64,000 nucleotides of DNA from DASSQJ01 sp963773655 (GCA_963773655.1 CAVZBX010000003.1:372001-436000), one strand, 5' to 3'. Positions 9,554 to 20,358 are shown, counted from the stretch's first letter. Notes: generated by a model not told the origin, from the sequence alone. Translations and numbers: made by a program.

Positions 9554-10852
9554 TCAGCGCACGACGATGCGCGCCCCGTGCCGGGGGACGCTGGTGATGT
9601 TGCGCACGCGGGGGGTCTCCGGCCCCACCGCCCGCACGTCGTGGGTGGCGAACACCTCACGCAGGACCGCCGTGCCCTCCATGAGGGAGAAGCCGGCGCC
9701 GATGCACCGCCGGACACCACCGCCGAACGGGATCCAGGTGTTCGGCGGCGGGCCGCCGTCGAGGAACCGCTCGGGGCGGAACTCGGCCGGGGCGGGGTGC
9801 GACGCCGCGCGCTGGTGGGCCAGGAGGACCGACGCCGCGACGACGGTGCCCTCGGGCAGGTCGACCCCACCGACCGTCGCCGGCCGTTTGAGCACGCGCA
9901 CGACCATGGGGATGACCGGGTGGAGGCGCAGCGACTCCTTGAAGGCGGCCTCGAGCCAGGCGTCATCGCCCGTGCGGGCGGCCTCCCGGGCGCGGTCGCG
10001 CACCCCGGCGTCGCTGCCGAGCTCCTGGAGGGTCCAGGCCAGGGCGGTCGCCGTGGTCTCGTGCCCGGCGAGCAGCAGGGTGACCATCTGGTCGCGGAGC
10101 TCGGCGTCGGTGAGCCGGTCGCCGTCGACCTCGACACGGATGAGCCGGGAGAGCACGTCCGAGCGGGTGTCGAGGTCGGGCGCCCGTCGCCGGTCGCGGA
10201 CCAGCGCGCCCACCTCGCGGTCCAGGGCGCGCACGGTGTCGGCGGCGCGCCGCCACATCCCCACGCGGCGCAGCCCCGGGAACACCCAGCCGAGGAGGAC
10301 CGCCGGGCTGACCTCGACCACCGCGCGGACGAGCGGACGCAGGCGTGCCAGCCGGGCCTCGTCGGTGACCCCGAAGACCACCTGCATGATCACCTCGAGG
10401 GTCAGTGCGTTCATCCGGTCCAGGCTGCGGAAGGGCGTGCCGGTCGGCCACGACGCGACCTCGGTCTTGGCCACCCCGGCGACGAGCTCGCGGTAGCCCT
10501 CGAGGGCCCGCGCGGAGAACGCCGGCAGGAGCAGGCGCCGGGCGCGTCGGTGCTCGGCGCCGTCGACGAGGAGCACGGAGTGCTCGCCCATCACCGGGCC
10601 GAGGACGGCGTTGGCCTCGCCGGCGTGGAAGGCGTCGGGGTCGCCGGCGAAGATGTCGCGCACCGCGTCCGGGTGCGAGAAGTAGACGGTGGTCCGGTCG
10701 GGCAGCAGTCTCACCGTGAAGACGTCGCCGTAGCGGCGGTGCAGCCACGGGACGACGTGGTGGCGGAAGCGCACGGCCGCGGCGGTCTGGACGAGGCGGG
10801 GCAGGCGGGGGCCCGGCGGCAGTGCCGCGCGGTCGGTGCGGGTCGTGCCCAT
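9554..10852 (-). CDS. Cytochrome P450 monooxygenase
   Basis: A 432-residue soluble bacterial P450. Motifs: I-helix AGHETTATAL for oxygen activation, K-helix ESLRLHP (ExxR), and the heme loop PFGGGVRRCIGAGFS with the axial cysteine at about residue 383. It begins with a proline-rich LPPGPRLPRLVQ segment. ATG 10852 is preceded by GGAGG. No ferredoxin or ferredoxin reductase gene is adjacent, so the redox partner must be encoded elsewhere; the substrate cannot be deduced. Confidence 0.9.
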   Translation of the reverse strand: MGTTRTDRAALPPGPRLPRLVQTAAAVRFRHHVVPWLHRRYGDVFTVRLLPDRTTVYFSHPDAVRDIFAGDPDAFHAGEANAVLGPVMGEHSVLLVDGAEHRRARRLLLPAFSARALEGYRELVAGVAKTEVASWPTGTPFRSLDRMNALTLEVIMQVVFGVTDEARLARLRPLVRAVVEVSPAVLLGWVFPGLRRVGMWRRAADTVRALDREVGALVRDRRRAPDLDTRSDVLSRLIRVEVDGDRLTDAELRDQMVTLLLAGHETTATALAWTLQELGSDAGVRDRAREAARTGDDAWLEAAFKESLRLHPVIPMVVRVLKRPATVGGVDLPEGTVVAASVLLAHQRAASHPAPAEFRPERFLDGGPPPNTWIPFGGGVRRCIGAGFSLMEGTAVLREVFATHDVRAVGPETPRVRNITSVPRHGARIVVR

Positions 10853-11033
10853 CGGGCCTCCTCGGTCTCAGGGTAGGCCGGATGGGCCGTCATGGCGGGG
10901 TCGAGCACCCGACGCGGAGGCACCGGCCGGGCGCGGGAGGGCATGCGCGCAGTGGTTGGCGTCCCGCGTCCCTCCTGACGCAGGCCCGTCGGGTGGTCGG
11001 AGGCGCCGGCCTGAGGAGGCGCGGCCGTCGAGC

Positions 11034-11663
11034 TCAGCCGGGCAGCGGCGACTCGGCCGCGAGCACGGTGCCGATGCACGCCTGGTTGCCGCCGGGGTCG
11101 GCGAGCACCGTGTACGTCGGCCGGGCCGAGCCGTCGACGACCCGCCCCCCGACGGCGAGGGCGGCCTCGATCCGTGCCTCGGCGACCTCGGGGGTCAACC
11201 ACAGGTCGAGGTGCCAGCGCGCGGGAGCCTCCCCAGTCCGGGGGAGGCGCACCAGGCTGCCGGGGTCCCAGGAGCTCGGTGGCTGGGCCCGGGGGTCGCC
11301 GGTCAACAGGGCGGCCCAGAACGCCGTGCTGCGGCGTCCGCCGCAGGCCTCGGGCACGGCGGTCGCGTCGAGCTCGAGCCCCCGCCGGGTGGCCACCTCG
11401 CTGATCGTGCGCGACAGGGTGAGGTCGGCCTCGGTGACCCACGGGGCGACCCCGGGCGTCGCGAGGCGGAACTCCACGGCCCGCGGGGAGATGGAGGCGC
11501 TCAAGTGGGCTGCGTCGTCCCCGAGGGCCTGGGCGACGGCCGCGGCGAAGCCGGCGGCGGCGTCGAGGCCGCCGCAGCGGTAGCGGGCGTGCAGCGCCTG
11601 GGCCAACAGGTCGAACTCGTGGACCGGCGGGGTGGGCTCGCCCCGTCCGGGGTGGCGGTCCAT
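11034..11663 (-). CDS. Pterin-dehydratase-like / glyoxalase (VOC) fusion protein
   Basis: A 209-residue protein of two parts. Residues about 15-95 resemble pterin-4a-carbinolamine dehydratase (FAAAVAQALGDDAAHLSASI ... EADLTLSRTISEVA). Residues about 100-209 resemble a glyoxalase/VOC half (WHLDLWLTPEVAEARIEAAL ... YTVLADPGGNQACIGT). Such fusions occur in actinobacteria with unknown substrate. The ATG at 11663 gives the usual N-terminus; the open frame to 11987 runs into the dnaK promoter region and is not credible. Confidence 0.75.
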   Translation of the reverse strand: MDRHPGRGEPTPPVHEFDLLAQALHARYRCGGLDAAAGFAAAVAQALGDDAAHLSASISPRAVEFRLATPGVAPWVTEADLTLSRTISEVATRRGLELDATAVPEACGGRRSTAFWAALLTGDPRAQPPSSWDPGSLVRLPRTGEAPARWHLDLWLTPEVAEARIEAALAVGGRVVDGSARPTYTVLADPGGNQACIGTVLAAESPLPG

Positions 11664-11877
11664 CCCCCCACCGTGCCACGCCCGGGGTGTCCGTGGGGCG
11701 CAGGGCTCCGGGACACGCCGGTCGGGACGGACACGGACGCCGCTCGCGAGGCGAGGGGGGTGGGTGTGACGGGAGGGTGCCACGGGGAAGCATCGGAGGG
11801 TGCGGGCGCGGGCGGGGAGGAGGACGCACCCGGGACGTGGGCCGCCCGACGCGGGGAACAGATGCCGGCCCGGCGAA

Positions 11878-11898
11878 GTTGAGTCGAGTGAACGCAAG
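11878..11898. promoter_or_regulatory. Distal HAIR-like HspR operator of dnaK
   Basis: The half-sites GTTGAGT and ACGCAAG flank a 7-base spacer. Against the HspR-associated inverted repeat CTTGAGT-N7-ACTCAAG this is 12 of 14 matches. It lies 41 bases upstream of the distal end of the proximal HAIR, so HspR could bind the dnaK promoter twice. Confidence 0.6.
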
Positions 11899-11913
11899 TC
11901 TCGCGCCACGGGT

Positions 11914-11941
11914 TTGCACCATCGCCCGCTGGCGTCTAACT
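11914..11941 (+). promoter_or_regulatory. Probable dnaK promoter
   Basis: TTGCAC (11914-11919) and CTAACT (11936-11941) are spaced 16 bases apart as -35 and -10 elements. The -10 overlaps the proximal HAIR at 11940-11960, an arrangement that lets the HspR repressor block transcription. Confidence 0.5.
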
Positions 11942-11960
11942 TGAGCCAGAAGCACTCAAC
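11940..11960. promoter_or_regulatory. HAIR operator (HspR site) at dnaK
   Basis: CTTGAGC and ACTCAAC flank a 7-base spacer, matching the HAIR consensus CTTGAGT-N7-ACTCAAG at 12 of 14 positions. It overlaps the -10 element. The cognate repressor HspR is encoded at the end of the same operon, so the system is autoregulated. Confidence 0.85.
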
Positions 11961-11989
11961 TAGTGTCAGCGAACAAGGAGAACCCACAC

Positions 11990-13878
<1,889 letters not shown>

Positions 13879-13882
<4 letters not shown>

Positions 13883-14574
13883 CCGACGAGACGACACCCG
13901 GTGTGCCCGAGGAGGGCGTGACCGACGAGACCTCGGCCGAGGCGACCGAGGACGCGATCAACACCGAGTCCGTCAACGACGGCGAGGAGGCGGCCCCGCG
14001 CGACGGGGCCGCCCCCGCCGGGACGGACGCGGACGCGTCCGCCGGCGGTGCCGAGACCGCGGCCGCGGGGGACGCGGGCGGGTCCGCCGGGGGTGCCGAT
14101 ACGCAGACGGGCGGCGTGGAGGCCAACCCCGACGCCGTCCTCGCGGCCGAGCGGCTCGCCGACCTCCAGCGCCTCCAGGCCGAGTACGTCAACTACAAGC
14201 GGCGCGTCGACCGCGACCGCGCCCTGGTCCAGGAGCGGGTGGTCCGCGACGTCCTCGAGTCGCTGCTGCCGGTGCTCGACGACATCCACGCCGCTCGCCA
14301 GCACGGTGACCTCGACGGCGGGCCGTTCGCGGCGATCGCCGACAAGCTCGAGTCGACCCTCGGGCGGTACGGCCTGAGCCGTTACGGCGCCAAGGGGGAG
14401 GAGTTCGACCCGCAGCAGCACGAGGCGCTCATGCACGCCTCGTGGCCGGCCGACGACGACGAGCTCCCGTCCGACGCGTCGTCGACCACCGTCGTCACCG
14501 TCCTCCAGCCCGGCTACCGTGCCGGTGAGCAGGTCCTGCGGCCTGCCCGCGTCGCGGTCGCCGACCCCGACTGA
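13879..14574 (+). CDS. grpE: Nucleotide exchange factor GrpE
   Basis: A 231-residue GrpE that releases ADP from DnaK. The first ~85 residues are an acidic, Ala/Gly/Thr-rich low-complexity extension, as in other high-G+C actinobacteria. The conserved core starts at LADLQRLQAEYVNYKRRVDR (long helix) and continues through VLDDIHAARQHGDL and the beta-wing region EEFDPQQHEALMH. GTG 13879 overlaps the dnaK stop by four bases, indicating translational coupling. Confidence 0.96.
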
Positions 14575-14605
14575 CCCGCCGAGCGACCGAGAGGAGGCGC
14601 TGACC

Positions 14606-15658
14606 ATGGCCCAGCAGGACTGGTTCGAGAAGGACTTCTACGCCATCCTCGGCGTCCCCCAGGACGCCGACGAGGCCGCCATCAAGAAGGCCTACCGCAA
14701 GCTGGCCCGGAAGCACCACCCGGACCGGAACGCCGGTGACGCCGCAGCGGAGCAGCGGTTCAAGGACGTCGGCGAGGCGCACGCGGTGCTCTCCGACCCC
14801 AAGCAGCGGCAGGAGTACGACGCGATCCGCTCGATGGCCCACGGCGGGGCGCGGTTCCGCGCCGGCGCCGGGGGCCCGGGCGGCGGCGGCTTCGAGGACA
14901 TCTTCAGCGCCTTCGGCGGCGGTGGCGGCGGGGGAGGTGGCAGCCGAGTCCGGTTCAGCACCGGTGGGCCCGGTGGCGGTGCGTACGCCGGCGGCAGCGA
15001 GCAGGACATCAACGACCTGCTGGCCCAGATGTTCGGTGGCGCGGCCGGTGCCGGCGGGCCACGCGGCGCCGACCCGTTCGGCGGCTACGGCGCTCCGCGC
15101 GGCCCGCGCAGGGGCCAGGACGTGCAGGCCCGCACCTCACTGTCCTTCCGCGACGCCGTCGAGGGGTCGACCGTCACGCTGAGCACCGCGGAGGGTCGCC
15201 GGATCACCACGAAGATCCCGGCGGGCGTCCGCGACGGGCAGAAGATCCGCCTGCGCGGCAAGGGCAGCCCCGGTGACGACGGCGCTGCCAGCGGCGACCT
15301 CATCCTCACCGTGAGCGTCGACCGGCACCCGGTGTTCGGCCGCGAGGGCGACGACCTCACCGTCGACCTGCCGGTCACCTTCGCCGAGGCCACCCTGGGC
15401 GCCACCGTGCCGGTACCGACCCTCGACGGCAGCACCGTCAGGGTGAAGGTCGCGCCCGGCACCCCGAGCGGTCGGGTGCTGCGCGTCAAGGGGCGGGGCG
15501 TGCGCGGCAAACACGGCACCGGCGACCTGCTCGCGCGGGTCACCGTCGTCGTGCCCCAGCGGCTCACCGACGAGGCCCGGACCGCCGTCGAGACGCTGCG
15601 TGACGCCGAGGCCGGGGCCGACCCCCGTGCCGCACTGCTCGAGCAGGCGCGCACCTGA
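14606..15658 (+). CDS. dnaJ: DnaJ-type J-domain co-chaperone lacking the zinc finger
   Basis: A 350-residue Hsp40. The J domain (residues about 10-75) has the HPD motif in ARKHHPDRN. A long Gly/Phe-rich linker follows (residues 80-165), then the C-terminal substrate-binding beta domains (VQARTSLSFRDAVEGSTVTL ... RVLRVKGRGVRGKHGTGDLL). The four CxxCxGxG zinc-finger repeats of classical DnaJ are absent, making this a type II (CbpA-like) Hsp40 in the position of dnaJ. It should stimulate DnaK ATPase. GAGGAGG lies upstream of ATG 14606. Confidence 0.93.
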   Translation: MAQQDWFEKDFYAILGVPQDADEAAIKKAYRKLARKHHPDRNAGDAAAEQRFKDVGEAHAVLSDPKQRQEYDAIRSMAHGGARFRAGAGGPGGGGFEDIFSAFGGGGGGGGGSRVRFSTGGPGGGAYAGGSEQDINDLLAQMFGGAAGAGGPRGADPFGGYGAPRGPRRGQDVQARTSLSFRDAVEGSTVTLSTAEGRRITTKIPAGVRDGQKIRLRGKGSPGDDGAASGDLILTVSVDRHPVFGREGDDLTVDLPVTFAEATLGATVPVPTLDGSTVRVKVAPGTPSGRVLRVKGRGVRGKHGTGDLLARVTVVVPQRLTDEARTAVETLRDAEAGADPRAALLEQART

Positions 15659-15668
15659 GGAGGACCGG

Positions 15669-16127
15669 ATGAGCTCCTACGGATTCGCGGCCTTCGCCCC
15701 CGACGACGACACCCCGGTCTTCGTCATCTCGGTCGCGGCCGAGCTGGCCGGGATGCACGCCCAGACGCTTCGGCAGTACGACCGGCTCGGGCTGGTCACG
15801 CCCTCTCGCACCAAGGGCGGCGGTCGCCGGTACTCCCAGCGCGACGTCGCCCTGCTCCGCGAGATCCAGCGCCTGTCGCAGGAGGAGGGCGTCTCCCTCG
15901 CGGGCATCGCCCGCATCCTCGAGCTCGAGAACCAGGTGGAAGCACTGCGTGGCCGGGTGCGCGAGCTCACCGACGAGCTCGAGGCCCTCCAGGCCGCCTC
16001 CGGTCGCACCACCCGGGTCTTCTCGGTCAGCCCCAGCGGGGACGTCTACGCCTCGCGGCTCGGCGAGCGGCCCCGCCGGTCCGCGCGCTCGCAGGCACTC
16101 GTCGTCTGGCGTCCCGGCCGGCGGTGA
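15669..16127 (+). CDS. hspR: HspR, MerR-family heat-shock repressor
   Basis: A 152-residue MerR-type regulator. The winged helix-turn-helix reads VISVAAELAGMHAQTLRQYD with TKGGGRRYSQRDVALL, followed by a coiled coil (LENQVEALRGRVRELTDELEAL fragments) and a short basic tail. It represses the dnaK operon and, by the HAIR site at 20354, clpB; heat titrates its co-repressor DnaK. It lies 10 bases after dnaJ with GAGGA upstream of ATG 15669. Confidence 0.95.
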   Translation: MSSYGFAAFAPDDDTPVFVISVAAELAGMHAQTLRQYDRLGLVTPSRTKGGGRRYSQRDVALLREIQRLSQEEGVSLAGIARILELENQVEALRGRVRELTDELEALQAASGRTTRVFSVSPSGDVYASRLGERPRRSARSQALVVWRPGRR

Positions 16128-16134
16128 GGCCCTG

Positions 16135-16155
16135 CACCGCACCTTCCGTGCGGTG
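16135..16155 (+). terminator. Hairpin terminator of the dnaK operon
   Basis: An 8-base perfect stem CACCGCAC / GTGCGGTG with a 5-base loop begins seven bases after the hspR stop. There is no U-tract, as is usual in actinobacterial terminators. The rest of the gap to 16289 shows nothing clear. Confidence 0.55.
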
Positions 16156-16289
16156 GCCAGGCCCGATGCCAGCACGCCAGCCGGCCGGCTCCGACCGCGA
16201 CGCCTCACGCCTCCCGCAGCGCGGAGCGCTCGGGGCGGTGGGCGAACGGACGCGGCAGCAGACGCCGCGAGCCGGTGCGGTCGCGCGGT

Positions 16290-17288
16290 TCAGCGCGCGG
16301 GCAGCCGGGTCACCCAGTACGAGGCGCTGCCGGGGTCGGCGACCCCGAAGCGGGCGTTGACGGCCCACAGCCAGCCACCTGCGAGGGTCGCCGTCGACGG
16401 CACGTCGAGGGTGTCGTCCTCGGCGCGCCCGCGCCACTGCGCCGCCCAGCCGTCCGCGGCGGCCTGGAGCCGCAGCACCGACACCTCCTGCTGGCCGCTG
16501 CCGCGCACGACGTAGACGATGGCGCCGTCGAGCTCGAGCCCGTCCCCGCCGGTGATGCCGGGGCCGCCGTGCACCGGCACCTCGGCAGCCCGTCCGGTGC
16601 CGGGGTCCACCGCCCACAGCCCGCCGGCGGTGCTGTGGTCGAGCAGCAGCGTCCCGTCCGGCAGGGCCCGGATGCCGTTGGCCGCGAACCCCCCGGTGCC
16701 CGTGGGCCACTCGCCGGTCAGCGCCAGGAACGCCGGGTCGGTCCCGGCCGGCATCCCGTCCGCGCCCACGGGGAGGGCGGTGAGCCGGTCGACCTGCGAG
16801 TCGGTGACCCACACCGTGTCGCCGGTGACGACGAGGTCGTTGAGGAAGACGGCGCCGGTGACGACGACGTCGAGGACGACGGCACCGCTCACGGCGTCCA
16901 CGGCCCAGACGTGGCCCTCGGTGACGTCGACGTCACCGGCCGCCCACACCAGGCCGGACCGGTCGTCGTGGAACAGCCCGCGCAGCCGCCTCCCGGCCGC
17001 CCCGGGAAGGAGGACGGACTGCGACCCGTCGAGGAGGTCGCCGGCGACGATCCGGCCGTCGGCGAGCGAACCGACGTAGTAGCGCGTCCCCGGCCCGGAG
17101 GTGATGCCTTCGGGGCGGATGCCGTCGGGCAGGGCGATCGTCTCGGGAGCGCGGGGGGCGCGCCGGGCGGTGGCGGGACCGGCGGCGGCGGGACCGGCGG
17201 TCACCGCGGTGGCCGCAGCGGCCAGGGAGAGGCCGAGGGCGGCGCGGCGGGTGGTGCGGGCGGTTGCGGCGGAGGCGATGTGGTCCAT
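16290..17288 (-). CDS. Secreted SMP-30/gluconolactonase-like beta-propeller protein
   Basis: A 332-residue exported protein. The N-terminus has a twin-arginine-like signal, ARTTRRAALGLSLAAAATAV, ending near AGPAAAGPA. The mature part shows beta-propeller blades of the SMP-30 / six-bladed type (LPDGIRPEGITSGPG, RYYVGSLADGRIVAGDL, HVWAVDAVSGAVVLDVVV, FAANGIRALPDGTLLLDHS). The enzyme activity, if any, is unknown. ATG 17288 gives a normal signal-peptide length. It lies convergently with the dnaK operon. Confidence 0.75.
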   Translation of the reverse strand: MDHIASAATARTTRRAALGLSLAAAATAVTAGPAAAGPATARRAPRAPETIALPDGIRPEGITSGPGTRYYVGSLADGRIVAGDLLDGSQSVLLPGAAGRRLRGLFHDDRSGLVWAAGDVDVTEGHVWAVDAVSGAVVLDVVVTGAVFLNDLVVTGDTVWVTDSQVDRLTALPVGADGMPAGTDPAFLALTGEWPTGTGGFAANGIRALPDGTLLLDHSTAGGLWAVDPGTGRAAEVPVHGGPGITGGDGLELDGAIVYVVRGSGQQEVSVLRLQAAADGWAAQWRGRAEDDTLDVPSTATLAGGWLWAVNARFGVADPGSASYWVTRLPAR

Positions 17289-17400
17289 ACCGCAGCGTGC
17301 GCCCTCGCGCGCCCCGCTTGGGGTTTGGGTGCACACCGACTCGAGCGGTGTCGAGCCTCGCGGTGTCGTCTCCGGGTCCGGCTCTGCAGGCGGGCCGGCG

Positions 17401-18195
17401 TCATGCGGCGAGGGCGGAGTGCGACCGCCCCGTCGCCGCGAGGACCACCACCACCGCGACCAGGGCCGCGAGCCCCACGAGCACCGACGTCGGCTCGGCC
17501 GCGAGGCGGCCCCAACCGATCCAGCCGAGCCCCCACGCCATCGCGGTGGCCACGGCCCACCGACCCCCGAGCCGGTCGGCGAGGACCCAGCCGAGGGCGC
17601 CCGCCACGGCGACCACCGCCACCCCCGCCAGTGCGTCCCCCACGTCGCCGAGGTCGGCCCCCGAGCCGACGAGGGCCGCGGTCACGTTGGCGCAGGTCGC
17701 CACCGCGACCCAGCCGAGGTAGAGCCCGAACGTGCCGTCGGTGATGACCGACTCCGGGATGCCGTAGGACGGGTTCGCCTGGAGTCGGAGGACGAGCACC
17801 CCGAGCGTGGCGGCGAGCGCGGCGATGACGACAACGCTCACCCACAACCACCCGGCCTGGACGGTGAGCAGCCACAGCGCGTTGAGCAGCATCGACGCCG
17901 CCGCCGGCCAGCCCACGGCGCGGTGGCGCCGGTCGGTGGCCTGCTCCGGGAGCCACTGCCACACCGTGTACGCGGCCAGGCCCACGTAGATCGGCGTCCA
18001 GATCGCGAAGGCCGGGCCGGCTGGGGCGACCAGCGTGGCGTCGGCCGCGAGGGCGCCGCCGGCCGCCTCCTGCACGGGTGTGCCGCCGAGGGCGCCCACC
18101 CCGACGAGGGTGCCGAGGATGCAGAGCACCTCGGCGACGGTGACGCCGACCTGGCGGCGTCGGTCGGACGGGAGGACTGGCGGACGGCTCACCAC
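17401..18195 (-). CDS. TspO/MBR-like tryptophan-rich membrane protein
   Basis: A 264-residue membrane protein with about seven hydrophobic segments. The stretch PAGPAFAIWTPIYVGLAAY and Trp-rich parts such as LLNALWLLTVQAGWLW and MAWGLGWIGWGRL resemble the TspO/MBR (tryptophan-rich sensory protein) family, in a longer actinobacterial version. A porphyrin or tetrapyrrole-related role is known for true TspO but is not shown here. Start is GTG at 18195 or 18192. It is divergent from the LCP gene. Confidence 0.65.
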   Translation of the reverse strand: MVSRPPVLPSDRRRQVGVTVAEVLCILGTLVGVGALGGTPVQEAAGGALAADATLVAPAGPAFAIWTPIYVGLAAYTVWQWLPEQATDRRHRAVGWPAAASMLLNALWLLTVQAGWLWVSVVVIAALAATLGVLVLRLQANPSYGIPESVITDGTFGLYLGWVAVATCANVTAALVGSGADLGDVGDALAGVAVVAVAGALGWVLADRLGGRWAVATAMAWGLGWIGWGRLAAEPTSVLVGLAALVAVVVVLAATGRSHSALAA

Positions 18196-18316
18196 CTCAT
18201 TCGACCACGCCGGCCGCGGGCCGGACCGCGGCCGGTCCTCGCAGGTCGGCGCAGTACCATCCGGTCGTCCAGGATCGGTCGAGCAGTGCGACGGTCCGCC
18301 CGGAAGGCAGGTGCTC

Positions 18317-19792
18317 GTGGGCGACGACGACGGTCGCGGCGGCGCGCGGTACTACCGCAGGGTCGCCCTGTCCACGGTGCTGCCCGGCTCCGGGCTGCTG
18401 CGCACCTCCTGGCGCCCGCTCGGCGTCGTGCTGCTCGTCCTCGTCCTGACGGCGACCGGGTTCGTCGGCTACCGCATCTGGCTCGGCGGTGGGGTGGTCG
18501 ATGCCGGGCTCGACCTCGTGCTCGACCCGGTGGGGCTTCGCGCCACCGCCGCCGTCGTGGCCGTCGCCGTGGTGCTCTGGGTCGGCTCGATCGTGCTCAC
18601 CGCCGAGCTCGCCCGGCCGCGTCCACCGCGCGGGAGCGCGCTCGGGCGCACCGTCTTCGCCCTCGCCGCCTGTGTGGCCGTCGTGCTGCCGGGCGGCCTC
18701 GCGGTGCGCTACCTCGACGTGCAGGCCGACCTGCTCACCGACGTCTTCGCGGCCGGCTCCTCGCCCGGCTCCGCCACGGTCCGTGAGCCGAGGGCCGCGC
18801 CCACGCCGGCGCGAGACCCGTGGGCCGACATCCCCCGGGTCAACCTCGTCCTGCTCGGGTCCGACGCCGGACGGGACCGGGTCGGGGTGCGTACCGACTC
18901 GATGATGATCGTCAGCGTCGACACCCGCACCGGTGACACCCTGCTCGTCGGCGTACCCCGCAACCTCGAGAACGTGCCGATCCCGGAGTCCAACCCCCTC
19001 CACCAGCTCTACCCGAACGGGTACGACTGCGGCGACGAGTGCCTGATGAACGGCATCTGGACCCTCGCCGACAGCCGCCCCGACCTCTTCCCCGGCAACC
19101 CGGACCCGGGCCGTTCCTCCACCATCGACGTGCTCGGCGCCGTGACCGGGCTCGAGCTCGACCGCTCCGTCGTCATCGACCTGTCCGGCTTCCGCGACCT
19201 CGTCGACGCGATGGGCGGGGTCGACATCAACGTCAAGGAGCGGGTCTGCGTCGAGTGCCACATCAGCGAGGGGGGCACCTTCGAGTGGACCTCGGACCGG
19301 CACGAGTGGCTCGAGCCGGGGCTGCAGCACCTCGACGGACGGCAGGCCCTCTGGTACGCCCGCTCCCGCGCCACGAGCGACGACTTCAGCCGGATGCGAC
19401 GGCAGCGCTGCGTCGCCGGGGCGCTCCTCGAGCAGGCCGATCCCGTACGGATGCTGGCCCGCTACCCGAGGATCGCGAAGGCGGTCTCGGACAGTGTCTC
19501 CAGCGACGTCCCGACCGACGAGCTGCCGGCGTGGGTCGACCTCGCAAAGCGGATCCAGGACGGCGGGTCGATCCGGTCCCTGCCGCTCACCGACGAGGTG
19601 GTCGACCCGGCGCACCCGGACTACCAGAGGATCCACCGCCTCGTGCGCACGGCCCTCGAGCCGCCGGCCACGCCGACGCCCTCGCCGACCGCCACCGCCA
19701 CCGCCACCACGACGCCGACGGCCTCCCCCTCCACGAGCGCCACGCCCACCACCGACCCGCTCGTCGCCGAGGACCTGTCCCGCACCTGCTGA
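18317..19792 (+). CDS. LytR-CpsA-Psr (LCP) family cell-wall glycopolymer ligase
   Basis: A 491-residue membrane-anchored LCP protein, a family that attaches teichoic-acid-like or arabinogalactan polymers to peptidoglycan outside the membrane. Three hydrophobic segments occupy residues about 30-150. The LCP domain starts at VNLVLLGSDAGRDRVGVRTD and has DTLLVGVPRNLENV, VIDLSGFRDLVDAMGGVDI and ALWYARSRATSDDFSRMRRQ with its conserved arginines. A Thr/Pro/Ala tail follows. GTG 18317 sits 9 bases after GGAAGG; GTG 18311 is too close to it. Confidence 0.9.
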   Translation: MGDDDGRGGARYYRRVALSTVLPGSGLLRTSWRPLGVVLLVLVLTATGFVGYRIWLGGGVVDAGLDLVLDPVGLRATAAVVAVAVVLWVGSIVLTAELARPRPPRGSALGRTVFALAACVAVVLPGGLAVRYLDVQADLLTDVFAAGSSPGSATVREPRAAPTPARDPWADIPRVNLVLLGSDAGRDRVGVRTDSMMIVSVDTRTGDTLLVGVPRNLENVPIPESNPLHQLYPNGYDCGDECLMNGIWTLADSRPDLFPGNPDPGRSSTIDVLGAVTGLELDRSVVIDLSGFRDLVDAMGGVDINVKERVCVECHISEGGTFEWTSDRHEWLEPGLQHLDGRQALWYARSRATSDDFSRMRRQRCVAGALLEQADPVRMLARYPRIAKAVSDSVSSDVPTDELPAWVDLAKRIQDGGSIRSLPLTDEVVDPAHPDYQRIHRLVRTALEPPATPTPSPTATATATTTPTASPSTSATPTTDPLVAEDLSRTC

Positions 19793-19821
19793 CCGCGGCC
19801 GGGAGCGGGCACGATGGGGAG

Positions 19822-20358
19822 GTGCCCCACATCCCCGCCGACCGTCGCCACGTCGTCGTCATGGGCGTCTCCGGGTGCGGCAAGTCGACCGTCGCCCGCG
19901 GCCTGGCCGACGCGCTCGGCCTGCGCTTCGCCGACGCCGACGACTTCCACCCACCGGAGAACGTCGCGCTGATGCGCGCCGGGACCCCGCTCGACGACGA
20001 GCACCGGATGCCGTGGCTGCGTGCCCTCGCGGCGTGGATGACGGAGCGGGCCGCGGCAGGGGAGACCACCGTGCTGGCCTGCTCGGCCCTGAGCCGGGCC
20101 TACCGGGACGTGCTGCGCGACGGCCCGCCGGGCGTGGCGTTCGTCCACCTCGACGGACCGGTCGAGGTGGTCGCCGAGCGGGTCGCCGACCGCACCGGCC
20201 ACTTCATGCCCGCCTCGCTGCTCTCCTCGCAGGCGGAGACGCTCGAGCCGCTGGAGCCGGACGAGCAGGGCGTGGTGCTCGACCTGCGCGAGCCGCCGTC
20301 GACGCTCGTGGAGCAGGCGGCGCGGTGGGTCGCGTGTGGCCTTCCACCACAGGGTTGA
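19822..20358 (+). CDS. gntK: Gluconokinase
   Basis: A 178-residue GntK-type kinase that phosphorylates D-gluconate to 6-phosphogluconate, feeding the pentose phosphate pathway. The P-loop is GVSGCGKST (residues 15-23), followed by DADDFHPPENVALMRAGTPL and the lid/substrate region GHFMPASLLSSQ. GTG 19822 follows a GGGGAGG stretch; ATG 19861 would cut into the P-loop strand. The stop codon lies inside the clpB HAIR operator, so the two units are packed without a gap. Confidence 0.93.
   Translation: MPHIPADRRHVVVMGVSGCGKSTVARGLADALGLRFADADDFHPPENVALMRAGTPLDDEHRMPWLRALAAWMTERAAAGETTVLACSALSRAYRDVLRDGPPGVAFVHLDGPVEVVAERVADRTGHFMPASLLSSQAETLEPLEPDEQGVVLDLREPPSTLVEQAARWVACGLPPQG

Larger units (their letters stand above)
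11664..11989. other. dnaK upstream regulatory region
   Basis: This 326-base gap between the divergent VOC and dnaK genes holds no gene. Its right-hand third carries the dnaK promoter and two HspR-type operators; the left part shows nothing distinct. Confidence 0.6.

Noticed and set aside
19660..19770. Thr/Pro/Ala-rich repeat at the LCP protein end
   Set aside because: An ordinary low-complexity extracellular tail, not a separate feature.
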